Assembly: GCA_963693285.1 (NCBI GenBank)
Contig: OY848931.1
Coordinates: 3,043,144 to 3,107,143, forward strand
DNA: 64,000 nucleotides
Reading direction: 5' to 3'
Source: Xestospongia muta
Lineage: Eukaryota; Porifera; Demospongiae; Haplosclerida; Petrosiidae
Part shown: piece after piece, positions 37,388 through 57,702 of the stretch
Position numbering within the stretch: the stretch's first letter is position 1
Layout of the letters: each line of letters opens with the position of its first letter
Notes under the pieces: generated by a model
Seen by the model: only the letters and a program-made list of their open reading frames with translations
What the model was told of the DNA's origin: nothing
The model's database searches: none
Made by a program: the position numbers and the translations under genes

Positions 37388-38823
37388 TTTTGTTTATTGC
37401 AGCATATAAGACCTTCTGGTAAGAAACTGCGAAAATTCATGGAGCTAGCCGAGATTACATACTTAGAATTCCACAAAACAATAGTTGTCATAGCAATCAA
37501 GATCACATGAGTATCATATGATTACCTTTAAAGTCACGTGAAGTAACCAAAGCGTGTACCTGCTAGCCTTTGAGTTTGGACAACAAGTTTCTCCTTTCTC
37601 CCTTCCTCTGTTTACTTTCGTGGATCGGTAAGACCGAGAGGGAAGGGAGAAAAAGTGGAAAAACTAGATTCCTGATTCTCACAGTCAGTTTTGATGTTGA
37701 AATATTATTTATCTACGTGTATTCAGTGATGTCGACAGTGTCAAAGTCATTAACCAGAAGATTCACTCACTTTATCATCACACACATGTTGACATATTAA
37801 TCCATTTATTTGTGGTGAGATAAATATATGACTATATTGAAACATCCTCTTTATGATGAAAATATAATTAAAGTAGTAATATTTATTTCCTTGTCATGAG
37901 TTACTAACTACAATACTTTATCTCTTGTAGCATTATTGTTCAGGCATTAATCTTGTTTCCATTGATTACGCAACACTGATCACTAGAAGCAGTGTACATT
38001 GCATTTATTAAAGGTAATAGTCACAATTATAGGTAAACATAATGTAAGATTGTTGAAGGACAGAAAGCAGGAAAGTTTAAATCATTACTATGTATGGAGT
38101 AGTTTAATGATGCATAAGGGGTGTGGCTCAGAAGATAACTTAGCGTCATTATTACTTGAGAGATGTGATAAGTCTCTCAAATCTTTCTTATCAATCTTGC
38201 TAAGCTGTGTTTTGACTTTGATCTGCTTTATTATTTTTTTAGTTTTGCCATAATGGTTTGCAAGTTCTTAGTTTTACAAAATGGGTGGAGCTATATGTCT
38301 AATACCTACACATGCAATGTTATCTTGAAAAAGTAGGATACATTTTGAAGATGTCATAAAAATTCCTGCTTCTGTGTCAATTTAATTTAGCAAAACATTT
38401 GGGGAGAGTCCCTGGGTTCCTCCATGTATAAACCTCTGCTTTAAGTATTGCCATTTAAAAGGACTAATCCCTCACAAACCACTTTTGTTGCCACCCCACA
38501 TTGACCACTTGAAAACATAATGTATATAAAATATATATTAATAATGACAAGCTCTCTACAATCTAGTAGTCATATTATAGTTTGATTCATTTGTTATTAT
38601 CTTTAGATAATCATCAAGAATCAACTCATTTATAACATTTCATATCAAGTAACATTATCTTACGAAGTCACATTCAAAGCACACTGCCTGACCACGCCTC
38701 TCATACCGCAGACGCACAAGTTGTATCGACTCTCGTTGATTTTGTTGCAACAGATTACATTTTGATTCATAAGTTCTGATCTGTTTGTCTGAGATAATTC
38801 TCACATTTGAATTCATTATCATC
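37388..38823. promoter_or_regulatory. Divergent promoter region WDR19 / R3H protein
   Basis: 1.4 kb between divergent start codons with no supported gene. Near the WDR19 side are GTTGTCATAGCAAT at 37484-37497, a 13/14 match to the RFX X-box GTHNYYATRRNAAC, and TCACGTGA at 37534-37541. At about 37590-37660 ctcccttcctct and agagggaagggag form a roughly 70-bp imperfect foldback. The 5' UTR of the R3H gene probably occupies part of the right side. Confidence 0.6.
37484..37497 (+). promoter_or_regulatory. RFX X-box upstream of WDR19
   Basis: GTTGTCATAGCAAT fits GTHNYYATRRNAAC at 13 of 14 positions, mismatching only the last C. It lies 97 bp 5' of the inferred WDR19 start. RFX factors control ciliary genes across animals, and IFT genes are classic targets. 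Confidence 0.65.
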
Positions 38824-43123
<4,300 letters not shown>

Positions 43124-43576
43124 AAATAATACATCAACTGGTTTAACCAGCTGTAGTCTTAGTTTTGCCACATACTCTAAGCTCACAAAAAATTTTGAAT
43201 AATTGAATAATGTTTTATAATTATATATAGTGGTTTTAATGTTTTTGATTGTGATTGTTACTAAGGTGATTTTTAAGTGTAAAATACTTTTCTATTTGTA
43301 TGTAAATTATGATTTTAAACTTCAAATTTTCATTAGTGTTGTACAACATTCATTACTAAATCAAAAAAAAGAAGTCATCAAAGTGAAAATTATTGTTTTG
43401 AAAAACAAAAAAATTCCAAAGATCCCCTTAATGAAGAGGAGCACACAAGAGCAGGATAGTAATACAAAAATAGATTAAGAAACCATGTACAAAAAGTAAT
43501 ATGCTATAATAGTGTCCCTTATGAAGGGAAGGTATACTATTTAAAGTCATTGATAAGTTAGTTATAGGTGTATAAA
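43124..43576. other. Convergent 3' intergenic region
   Basis: Lies between the stop codons of the R3H gene (+) and STAT (-). Low-complexity AT-rich sequence with possible polyadenylation signals. Open frames here are short, lysine/isoleucine-rich and lack splice or family support. Confidence 0.6.
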
Positions 43577-48109
<4,533 letters not shown>

Positions 48110-49523
48110 TATGTGAAAGTCTGTATATAGTTCAAATAGAGGAGGGTCACAACCAAAGAGGGAAAACCCTAACATTCTTTCCCTAACTATAAACCACAAA
48201 GGTATTTGATCATAGTTCCTATCAAAGCATCTAGTCAGGTTAAATGGAAAGATGATGCTACAGGGAAACCCCATTTTTCCTAGACTGGATGATTCCAGCT
48301 AGCTACAAGAAACATGGTTACAGTTCTAATTATGTGTCTCTTCTTGTAGCCACTGGAATTCTAAACAATGCCACATCATCAGCAGCAGAAGCCAAATTTG
48401 AAGAGAGAGAGATTATAACAAGACATATTGTTATATTTAACATAAAAAATACAATCTAAACAACTTCCAGTGAAAACGAGTAAAAATCATGTAATTAGTA
48501 CTAATTATGTAAAGACATTAGCTGGTTTCATGAAACACTACAATCTTTTCCATATCGTGTAAATAAACATTTAAAGGAACAGGCGTGTAGATTATAGATG
48601 ATGTAGAAGAACAACCTAACTATTACTGATATATATAGAACATCATAATGTTATGAATATACATTATGTTGATGGTTCAGCTTACTACACTTTCTATTAA
48701 TACACAAAACATATTTTTTTCAATCTAACTTAAAATATTCTGTTTTCTTTCAAGTTTAAGCATTCAAATGAACAAATTAATAACAGTAATTACAAATCAA
48801 TGAATCAATCATTAAAACCACATGTATCAGTAAAGGTCAATCAAAAATTACTAGATAAAATGAGTCTAGAGTGCTAATGATAAAGCACTGTGTCTTATTG
48901 TGAAATTAATACATTACCCCAGACCCCTAAACCTTGGAAACTAAATGCTAACTATACAACAAAGTATACTCTTCCACTCTAAACATTACCAATTATAGTA
49001 TGCATTCCTTGTGTATTTACCACATGTACAGAAAGACTACTATGGTACCTCTGATAGTAAAAATAAACATTAGCTGTTATTTTATGTTTAAATACTTACA
49101 ATAAAGTAGACTTACCTAGACAGAACAACAATCTAGTTGTCTTTTCACGCTTGTAAGGACCTAATGGTACGAGATCCTGTCAAACCTAAGTGCTCCCGTT
49201 TCACAGCTTTTGTAACTCTAGGAAGATGACAATGAACAGTCCCTTAACAGTAAATTGGTGTTTCGTTGAATTTTTATAGGTAATAACTATAGGATGGCTC
49301 TTTCTTAGTAATTTGTCACTGTAAGCTTTTCTGAGGAGACATGCTGTCGATCCCTGTGACCCCGTTCTAAGAAAACATAATTTTTAATACAATCGTTAAA
49401 TTAGATAAATATCACGTGATTAATATGACATTCTAGTTATACCACGTGTTTTGCATAAATTTATAATAGTTGCTATAGGGGGAGTGGCTGTCTTCGTAAT
49501 TCTTAGTGAAATAAAGTTATATC
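48110..49523. promoter_or_regulatory. STAT / PH-protein divergent upstream region
   Basis: No coding gene seen. A block at about 49118-49378, followed on the left by ttacctag (a minus-strand donor), could be a 5' untranslated exon of STAT. The palindrome ATCACGTGAT is at 49411-49420, with a second CACGTG at about 49443, roughly 110 bp before the PH gene start. Confidence 0.5.
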
Positions 49524-51122
49524 ATGGTAAATATCTTTTGTGTAAAGACCTGGTTTGATCTAATTGTCTCCACTAATTTAGGCCGCCAACAATTTAACAA
49601 TGAGTGGATGGTTGGAGAAGAGAGGTGGTCAAGATGCTACCAAGGTATTAAAACTTTAAAAATCATACGTTCCTCTTGACTATTAGATAGATAGTGTAGC
49701 AGTAATTAGTCTCAGAGTCATTTTTATAGTTGAATAATTGCTTGTTATTATTCAGAATAGTCATCAATGCAACCACAATGACTAATTTGTTTTGTTGTGG
49801 ACTGTTAATTCTTTAATATACAATAGTTTAACTAACATGTATTGCATCTCAAATTTCTAGAATTCCATAAAACTTACAGTTCCTACAACTTGTATGTCAT
49901 AAGGGAGGGTCAAATCAGGCCAGACTAACAATAAATTATTAGTAGTAATTATTCCTTAGGGATGGAAGAAACGATGGTGTACAGTATGTGACAACACATT
50001 CAAATATTTTAAAAATGACTCGGTAAGTTACTACCAACTTCACACCCACACACACAAACACTCATATACACACATAATCAATCAACCAACTATGAATCCA
50101 TTTTGTTTGTATATTTCAACTTGTGATAACTACCAATGCTACCAATATATTTGGTCAGGATAATTCACCAGCTGGCGTAATATACTGTGAAGATATTGAT
50201 GAAATAGCTGAAGACTTTGAAGAAGCACAGAAAGATATCTCCAAAGTACATTACTAAGTACTTGTTTGTTCTTCTAATTGAACTCTGTTTACTAAAGCAT
50301 GGTTTTACATTCAAGATAGTCACCAAGGGACGGACGTATGTGTTTAATGCTACTTCACATGCTAAAAGAGTGAGTACAAACAGTGGATTAAACCAATATA
50401 TACTTTGCTCCTAATCCAGGAAGAATGGATTAAGAAAATTAAAGACCTTCTTATAGCACATAAAGAAGGTATAATAGAACAATTAATGTATCCTGTTATA
50501 CTTTACCAAACAATAGACTCTATTATACCTCCACTACAATACACTACTATTGAAATATTTTATGGTGCTAAACCAGCTGTTCGGATTAATGGTGATATCT
50601 CTACTGAACTCATGATGCATTTAAGTAGTAGCACTAATGGTAAAACAATACAGGATGACCGAGGATGGTAAGTGATAGCAAGGACAGGTAAAAACAGGCT
50701 TAGCCTTGCATGTTTTGGAACCTTACTTCTCCAAGTACTTAGATATATTAGAATTACTCCCCAAAATAGTCCAGCGTATTTTACACTGTCATTACACTTC
50801 TCTAAAGTTGTCTGCACTGTTGAATATTGTACCTTTTGTTCAGAAAATAATTTTCATTACCATTGAGTGCATTGTTATTTAAACCTAACTCCAATAAATC
50901 TATTACTATTGTATTACTTGAGTAGTTTGGAATTAAGAAAATCACATGATTTGTACTATGGATAGGTTTGCTGAACTATCCACTTCACATGCTACAATTC
51001 TGAACTTGTTTAATCAACATGGGTGGAGCTTGTCAACTGCGTTTGAGTGTAATTCCATACCCTCTAATTCAACTTCTGCATCTCATTCTGACATGATGAT
51101 TCTAACAAGATCAAGATGTTGA
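49524..51122 (+). CDS. Small PH-domain protein
   Basis: Exons 49524-49526, 49582-49644, 49960-50022, 50159-50245, 50298-50369, 50420-50667 and 50966-51122 give 230 residues. A PH domain runs from about residue 8 to 115: MSGWLEKRGGQ, GWKKRWCTVCDNTFKYFK, GFTFKIVTKGRTYVFNATS, EEWIKKIKDLL, with the closing Trp of the C-terminal helix. The following 110 residues have no domain I recognise. PH domains bind phosphoinositides or proteins at membranes; the ligand cannot be told from sequence alone. The first exon is just the ATG; alternatively translation starts at the internal ATG 49600, which removes seven residues. Confidence 0.8.
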
Positions 51123-51249
51123 TTAATTAAATGAACTAAGTGTTTGTTTTTATTATCACTTCCAATATATATATTTTTAGATTTAATCTTGTGATTTTCA
51201 AGTATTGTTTGATTTCCTTTATTTACATATATGAATGCCAATATAACCA

Positions 51250-51385
51250 CGTTACCATGACGACTTTGTCAATCCAGATATGATGCCTTGCCTTGCATTG
51301 CATAGTCTTGAAATTATACCAGTTACCATGACGACTTTGTCAATCCAGATATGACGCCTTGCCTTGCATATTCTTGAAATTTATG
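51250..51385. repeat. Tandem duplication covering the 3' end of MRPS14
   Basis: Two head-to-tail units, about 51250-51320 and 51322-51385, share gttaccatgacgactttgtc, aatccagatatga(t/c)gcc and ttgccttgcat. The second contains the stop codon and last codons of MRPS14; the first is a non-coding copy in its 3' flank. Confidence 0.9.
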
Positions 51386-51742
51386 TCGTGACAATTTAAA
51401 TTGAGTGACTGTACCACGTTCTCGATCTGTAAGTACACAACGATTACGAACACGACAAACACAAGTATCCCTGGATAGTTTCTTTAAATCGTCTTTGGCT
51501 TGCAATTTAACTAACGAAGGCAGCATTGTAGTCTTTTTTAACATTTTGAGTCGTAGTCTCTCATCGCTGTGTTTTGCAACCATCTTACGTCTATTCATAT
51601 CCCTTCTTCCCCATTTCTTTAACCACGTGACTTGATCAGCAGCATCATGAACAGTAGAATAGTAACAAGAAATAATTGGAGTGGCTATGATTTTATTGTA
51701 ATTCAGCAGATGAGAAGATGTTATTAATCTTGACAAGGACAT
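51323..51742 (-). CDS. MRPS14: Mitochondrial small ribosomal subunit protein uS14m
   Basis: A single-exon gene of 139 residues. An N-terminal stretch rich in Ser, Leu and Arg fits a mitochondrial targeting sequence. It leads into the uS14 core: WGRRDMNRRKMVAKH, ERLRLKMLKK, RVRNRCVLTDRERGTVTQFK, LSRHKFQEYARQGVISGL and a Lys/Ser/Trp end, as in animal MRPS14. The lack of introns is unusual for this window. The last 60 or so bases are repeated immediately downstream at 51250-51320. Confidence 0.95.
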   Translation of the reverse strand: MSLSRLITSSHLLNYNKIIATPIISCYYSTVHDAADQVTWLKKWGRRDMNRRKMVAKHSDERLRLKMLKKTTMLPSLVKLQAKDDLKKLSRDTCVCRVRNRCVLTDRERGTVTQFKLSRHKFQEYARQGVISGLTKSSW

Positions 51743-51892
51743 ATTTGATAAGTCTACGGAATTAAACGGAAATTTCTAAAAATCCGTATACTAGATAATT
51801 TGTAATATACGGGCATAAACAATTATTGTACAAAATAATTAAATGACAGTGAAGAGGTTAAAATGAACGATAAAATGCTTGTAATTGCTAAT

Positions 51893-54153
51893 CTAGTGTG
51901 TGCCAGGTCCAAAAGGATTTGGTGCTGATGGTTTCATAGATGAGAGGGTGTGGTTAACCAGGCGATGATGAGCTTCATCAGCTCTAATGGCCAATAAAAC
52001 ATCCCTCATCATAGCATCTTCCTACAAAATTTTAATTGTTAAAGAATGCAAACTGTTGAAGTTACTAGCTAATACAATATCACTACAAAACTCACTGGTA
52101 GTTGCCAATATTTTTGAGCAATAGGAGGAGCTGCCATTTGAGCCCACATTCTGAGGTCTCCCTTGTCTATACACTATGCAAAGAGCACCATATTACAGTA
52201 ACACTTACTAAATGGGAATATATACCTCTATACAATGTGTGTAAGTCTTTACTGCTTCTTCTTCTAAATAGCCAACAAAACGATGACAAAATCGTGGACT
52301 CAATATGTATGTTATCCAGAACATTGTGACAAAGCATCCTATTATTATAACACATGACTTGTTTATTGCACAGATAACGACAAGTACCTTGAGCGCCAAT
52401 CACAGCAAATTTGAAAAGAGGACCTGGCTTACGAAGAACTAGAGCAGTTAATAAGTGCATACGCTCATTCTCTGCCTCTTCTAGAATGTAGAAATAAATT
52501 TTGTTTAAATTATATCAGTATGTATTACTGGTATATAACATTACTTCTAAAGCAAATAGTTTATTTCATAACAGTCAAGTCAAGTACAATAGTTATGAAC
52601 ATCTTTTCATAGTCTATACAAAGAGAGATATCTCTTACCTAATAGAGTATGGATCCATCCATGATCTCTTTGCATGTATCTCAATGATCTCATGTGCCTT
52701 ACCATAGCAGCTATCATTCCTGGCACACCTGCCACAGTCTCCAAGAAAATAATCCGAGTCAACCATTTCTTTTCATCTAATGTACCAAATATTTTCCCCC
52801 AAGCATACCCAGAAAATATATCAAAAAATGTACGTAGAGTTCGAACTGAGAAGTAGGCAGCCTGAAATATAAGAAAAAATTAATGATAAATAATGACTTT
52901 TGTAGGCAGAGGAAGCTCAAAAGTTTGGGGGGGGGGGGGGGCTGAACATATTTGTACACAGTGTCACTTGCAAAAGTAAACATTTTTAAAATGAGAATTA
53001 AAATACACCAAAATATTTTCTTCATTTATCATTGCTTTCAACATACTCCTTGGCAAGTTCTTACAGGTTACACATGTCAGTTAGTTCTTTATGAACGTTC
53101 AGTAAGAAACAGTTATTGAGCCTTTTTTGATCATAGTTGATTGCAGGTAGGTGTATACATGTCTCAGTGTTGAAAGATCTCTCAGATCTTGCTAAAGTTA
53201 TGGGTATAGTTAAAAATAATCACAATAAGCTTTGCACTTCAGAAAACAAAGATTTATAAGTTTCTTTAGAGTTTAATGCTTCGCACACTGTTCGGACTGT
53301 TGTAACATGTTTAACAGTGGGTAATTCTTGATGAGTAACACACTTCACTGAGCTAATTCAATAAACACATGTAGTTTAACTACATATATTTTTGAAAATG
53401 ACTAGCAAGAATAAGACAGGCAAGTTAATGTTTAACATAAGTGGGAAAGAACACTTATTACTCTATGTAAAAGTTGGGGAGCTCTGCCCCTCCCCTTTAT
53501 AAAAGTTAGGGGGGCATTAGCCCCCTTCGCCCCCACCCTCAGCCTCCTATGCAGTATTTATATACTAACTGACTTTGTCTACAAAAAGAGAAGGTTTTAC
53601 ATGAGTAATTTCAATGCTGTTCAATTCTTCTTCAGTCCTGATTAAAGAAAAGTTGTAAAGAAATTTCATAGCATTAAAAACTAACCAAATAGGATGTGGG
53701 AGTGTGTATGGCTTCTCTTCCATCACCATTTTAATATGAGCTGACAATGGATGCATAATAGAACTTCTCTTAAAATGAGGAACATCTTTAAAATCATTAT
53801 CAGATAGATTCTGCACCGGTGGTGGTGATGATGATGTAGAATAACTAACCTACAAGAAGAAAGAAACTGCCTCTAAAACTAAAGTAAAGAGATCAACTTA
53901 TAATGAACCTCTCCTATATTGATATATTAGTTGGAAAATTGCTCTGTTTTCATTGGGAAAATAAACAAGGAAAGAGCACATTGAAGTCCTTAATGCAACA
54001 TCCCTTACTTAAATTACTCACTATAGAACAGATCTTCGTGCTTCCTACAGTACATGACCTTGTTCTTGGACCGAGGAGTATAGTTACTTGGGAAGACAGG
54101 CTGGATAGCCACCTTTTGTTGGTTAATAAAACTCTGCTCTTAGAGGCAAGCAT
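51893..54153 (-). CDS. AOX: Mitochondrial alternative oxidase
   Basis: Exons 54153-54022, 53849-53574, 52861-52639, 52480-52388, 52338-52226, 52173-52096 and 52021-51893 give 347 residues. The N-terminus ([20 protein letters not shown]) is a typical matrix-targeting sequence. All diiron motifs are present in order: [38 protein letters not shown] and [14 protein letters not shown]. The enzyme oxidises ubiquinol and reduces oxygen to water in the inner mitochondrial membrane, bypassing complexes III and IV. AOX is known from sponges and other invertebrates but absent from vertebrates. Exon 2 most likely ends AAA/gtcagt rather than at gttagt, because only the former keeps phase with exon 3. Confidence 0.95.
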
Positions 54154-54974
54154 CGCTATGAATTAATTTTAAGTGTCGTACGCCCCTCCTTATTTATAGA
54201 AGACACACAACAATACGCGACAAGTTTAATTCAAAGACTTTGACCCGTAAAGTATGCACATCTTGTCACGTAGCAGCATATTCTACTGTATTGCAGTATA
54301 TATGATCTGATGTAATTATTATTGATTGTTACATCACAATAACATCCTCCTCATTTTACTATTACCATTTAATTTATACTAATTTCCTCTTCTATAATGA
54401 TTCCAGCAAATAGATTTATAATAATTATAGTTGTAACTAGAGTTTGTAACAATTCTATTATATTGCATTGATTGTTCTTCCTGTAACCACATTATGTAGA
54501 CTTGACATTTAAGATGGTCATTCATTATTATTATTTTAAATATTTACATATGTATTACCTGTACACATAATATCATGTTGTGTTAATAATAATTATATTG
54601 CAGTATATCTGTTTGTGGTTATCTGATGTAAATATTATTGTCCATAACCTCACATTTTCCTCCTCATTTTACTTTCAATATAATTACCTTTTTCCTTTTT
54701 ATTTATAGCCATACTAATTTCCTCTTCTATGATGATTCTAGCAAGTGTAGTTATAACTCTATAGCAAATGTACCATAGTCATTAGTCCCGACACATATAA
54801 TTTGGTGAAATAACTTTAAATAATACATGGGAACAAAGATAGACACCTTACAGCTATATGGACTATCGTCTAATCACATTGTTATGTTGAATACATGCAC
54901 TGATCATTGAACATGTTTCTACTACATTTCAAATCCATTTTGTATTTCAAAACAACATGTAATAATTATAATAG
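54154..54974. repeat. AOX upstream / IFT54 downstream spacer with a direct repeat
   Basis: No gene seen. Two diverged copies of a roughly 150-bp segment, about 54290-54440 and 54597-54770, share cagtatat, atctgatgtaa(t/a)tattattg, cctcctcattttact, atactaatttcctcttctat and attatagttgtaact-like ends in the same order. Confidence 0.6.
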
Positions 54975-57612
54975 TTAGTGGTGAGAGTTCAATGATAAAA
55001 GCATCTGTTGAATACGTTGATCATTAGTTAGTATGGTCGCTTTACTGGCACTAATAAGATCATACTGTGAGTGAGTGAGGAGAGAGAGAGAGAGTTAGAG
55101 AGAGTAATCAGTTAATTACCCATTATTACCTGTTCATTAATTCTTGCATTTAATTCCTCTAACTGTGCTTTTAAAGGTGTTAATTCATCTTCAGTGATCC
55201 TATGATAAATATCATGTAACAAGAATACATCTATTACTTTGTACTAAAGACTGACCGTTCTTCTCTTCTCAAAGCATCAATGTGTTGTGAATTTTCTTTC
55301 TTCCACATTTCCAACTCTTGTTCCATACTATCCAGATCTTCCTAGTAATTAAGAAATAATTACAGCTATATTAGAGACAAAATATTAACAGTTATTTAAT
55401 TGTGTAATATCTAAACAGGGAATTGAATAAAACAATAATGTACCTGAACGTAGTCCATTATTTTGCCTAAAGGATTAGCAGTTTGACACAAGCTCTGTAT
55501 TGAGTTCTGAAGTTTGGACACTTCCTTTTGCACCAACTCTCTTTCACGCTTTATTTGAGCTTCAGTTATAGTTACACTTCGAGGAGCAGTTGTTTTTTCT
55601 TCACCTTCAAATCGCTCTTTAGCAGCCATTAAAGTTTTTGCTAAAGCTCCCTCTGGTTTTGAATTTGCTGTCAAGTCTGAAAATGCTTCAGAAGGTGGTG
55701 GAAGAGGGGCAGAGTCTTGAACAAGAAACTCTTCTTCTTCGTCCTCTTCCTCTTGGTCATCTGCTTCTTTTCCACCTTGATCCAAGATAACAGCAGGGAG
55801 TTTTTTCTCTTGCCCTGAATTAGTGCTATGACAAATAAGTAAGCTAGTAAGATCAGAGTGAGTGATTATGTCAAAGTACAAGTAACATTGGGATAAAAGT
55901 AAACAATGAGTAAAATAATGACTCCTATGTCTTACCGAGAGCCAGATTCTTCACTATCAGCCAATCTCTTTATAACTCGTGGAGCTGGAGGTCTAGCACT
56001 GCTTGGACGAGTAGACATTGGTCTATAAAACAAATACTCTTATCAGAATATGACAACTGATATGAAATATTTTACACTAATCCACTTTGTACTGTTGTAG
56101 GAGGAGGAGGAGATGGAGATCGTCTCTCTGTTACCATTTCAGTATCTACTCCTTGAGTCTCCATTCCAGATTCATTGATCATCACTGGTTGTGAGCTTTC
56201 AGTATTATCAATTGACTTTCTTTGTCCTTTTGCTGTTGATGGTCTATCAAGTTGGACTTGACTTCCTGATCCAGACCCATCAGAAGAAAGTGAATCAGTA
56301 GTATTCTTTTTAGTTTTACTTTCTCCTTTACTAGTTGGAATATCTCGGGATTTTCTCCTAGTTCCTGGCTGTTAAGAATAATATAATTATTTGAAATGAG
56401 AGATCGTCACTAACTCTATGTTGGGGTCTTTCTTGTGGAGGGCCTGAAGGAGGAACCTCAGACTGGTTCTCTGATTCAGCAGGTACACTAACAATCTAAG
56501 ACAAAGAATTTATCATTTATAATAGACAACAACTTACCTCATTCTCTTTATCAATACTACCCTCAGTACCCTGTGTGGTATTTTGTGTTTCCTCTTTTAC
56601 TTCAGATGATGGTTCTTTCCTCTTCTTCTTATCATCTACAGGAGGTTCTTGAATCTTGGTCTCTTCTCTACAAACACAAGTTTAGTGCCATTATATTGAA
56701 TTAAATATAGCTAACTTTGTTGGTTTCTTGTCTGTTGGTTGGCCTGGCTTTTCTCCTTTTAAAACTCTTTGAATAGCCTCACTAGAATCAAGCTAATATG
56801 TTTAAAAAGATTTATTTGAAAGTCAAACACATTTGATCGCACCTTTTTCAAAACAGCCGTTCCTATTTGTTGAAGAAACTCATTTGTCTTTTCTGCTTCT
56901 AGTCCTGACATTATTTTTGAAACACGTACCTTTGGAGGGGTTCCAGTAGTGAAGGCTAAAACAAAACAGAAATATACCAGTTATAGTATGTGTGTGTGGA
57001 TAATGGGGAGCCAAATTCTGTAATAATATGAATTTACAGAATGGCTGTGGACTCTTCAACTATTAATGCTATTCTATAATAGGCCTTAAGAATTTCATAG
57101 ATTATATTCTGTTTACTTACTACTAAGTGCTAAGTTTGACCCTGAAACTTTAGGCTTAAGTCTTGTTTTCTCATTGATATATATTTTTTGTGACAAAATA
57201 TATATTATATTGATATATATTTTGTGTACAAAACAATTTTATAATTAGACTCTACCCAATGACATACCAACTACATTGATAGCTTTCTGTAAAAAAGCAG
57301 CCTTGTCATCACGTTCCTAAAGATAAAGATAAAAAGTGAATTTTAGTAAGATTATATGGCTTACCCATGTCCCACCAGCTTCTAATTCCTTTCCAGAATA
57401 TAGACCTTCAAAAAAGTTAGTTTTTCGAGAAATCTGGAAGGTTGTTGATACTTTAATAATTTATATTATTTTCTAACCTCAATAATCAAGTCATGAAGAT
57501 ATCGAAATGGGGGCTTTGCTAAGAATTTCTCAGTTAGTGGTGGCTTTTTGATAATTTTGCCTAGTATGTCCTGTGTTCTTTTAATGACTTTTGGGTCAAT
57601 TTTCTCTGCCAT
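54975..57612 (-). CDS. TRAF3IP1: TRAF3IP1 / IFT54 (MIP-T3), intraflagellar transport complex B
   Basis: A many-exon gene. The N-terminal microtubule/tubulin-binding calponin-homology-like domain reads [62 protein letters not shown] and [14 protein letters not shown], matching IFT54. A long Lys/Glu/Ser/Pro-rich middle follows, as in the family, then the coiled-coil C-terminus ([17 protein letters not shown]) ending [20 protein letters not shown] and a stop at 54975. IFT54 joins IFT20 in IFT-B for anterograde ciliary transport. Start is the first ATG at 57612, with an X-box about 55 bp upstream. Confidence 0.92.
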
Positions 57613-57702
57613 TTCTCAGAACCTCGTAAACTTGGACCTATTCTCCCTGTTTATTAGAAATCGAGCGTTACCGTGGCAACAAACCACACCCTTTAATATG
57701 TC
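57613..57702. promoter_or_regulatory. 90-bp bidirectional promoter with RFX X-box
   Basis: Only 90 bp separate the divergent start codons of IFT54 and the JmjC gene. GTTACCGTGGCAAC at 57667-57680 differs from the palindromic X-box GTTACCATGGCAAC at one position. No E-box is present here, unlike the other divergent promoters. Confidence 0.75.

Noticed and set aside
37570..38253. Two frames of 76 and 84 codons in the WDR19/R3H spacer
   Set aside because: No family resemblance or splice context. The first is partly a foldback of polypurine/polypyrimidine sequence and the second is Leu/Ile-rich AT sequence.
51251..51335. Two X-box-like GTTACCATGACGAC sequences
   Set aside because: One overlaps the final codons and stop of MRPS14 and the other is its tandem copy, so the match follows from coding sequence; it also mismatches the consensus core.
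52890..53560. Inverted-repeat element bounded by a G run and a G/C-rich block in AOX intron 2
   Set aside because: The two ends share only short G-rich similarity, the arms do not align well and no target duplication is visible.
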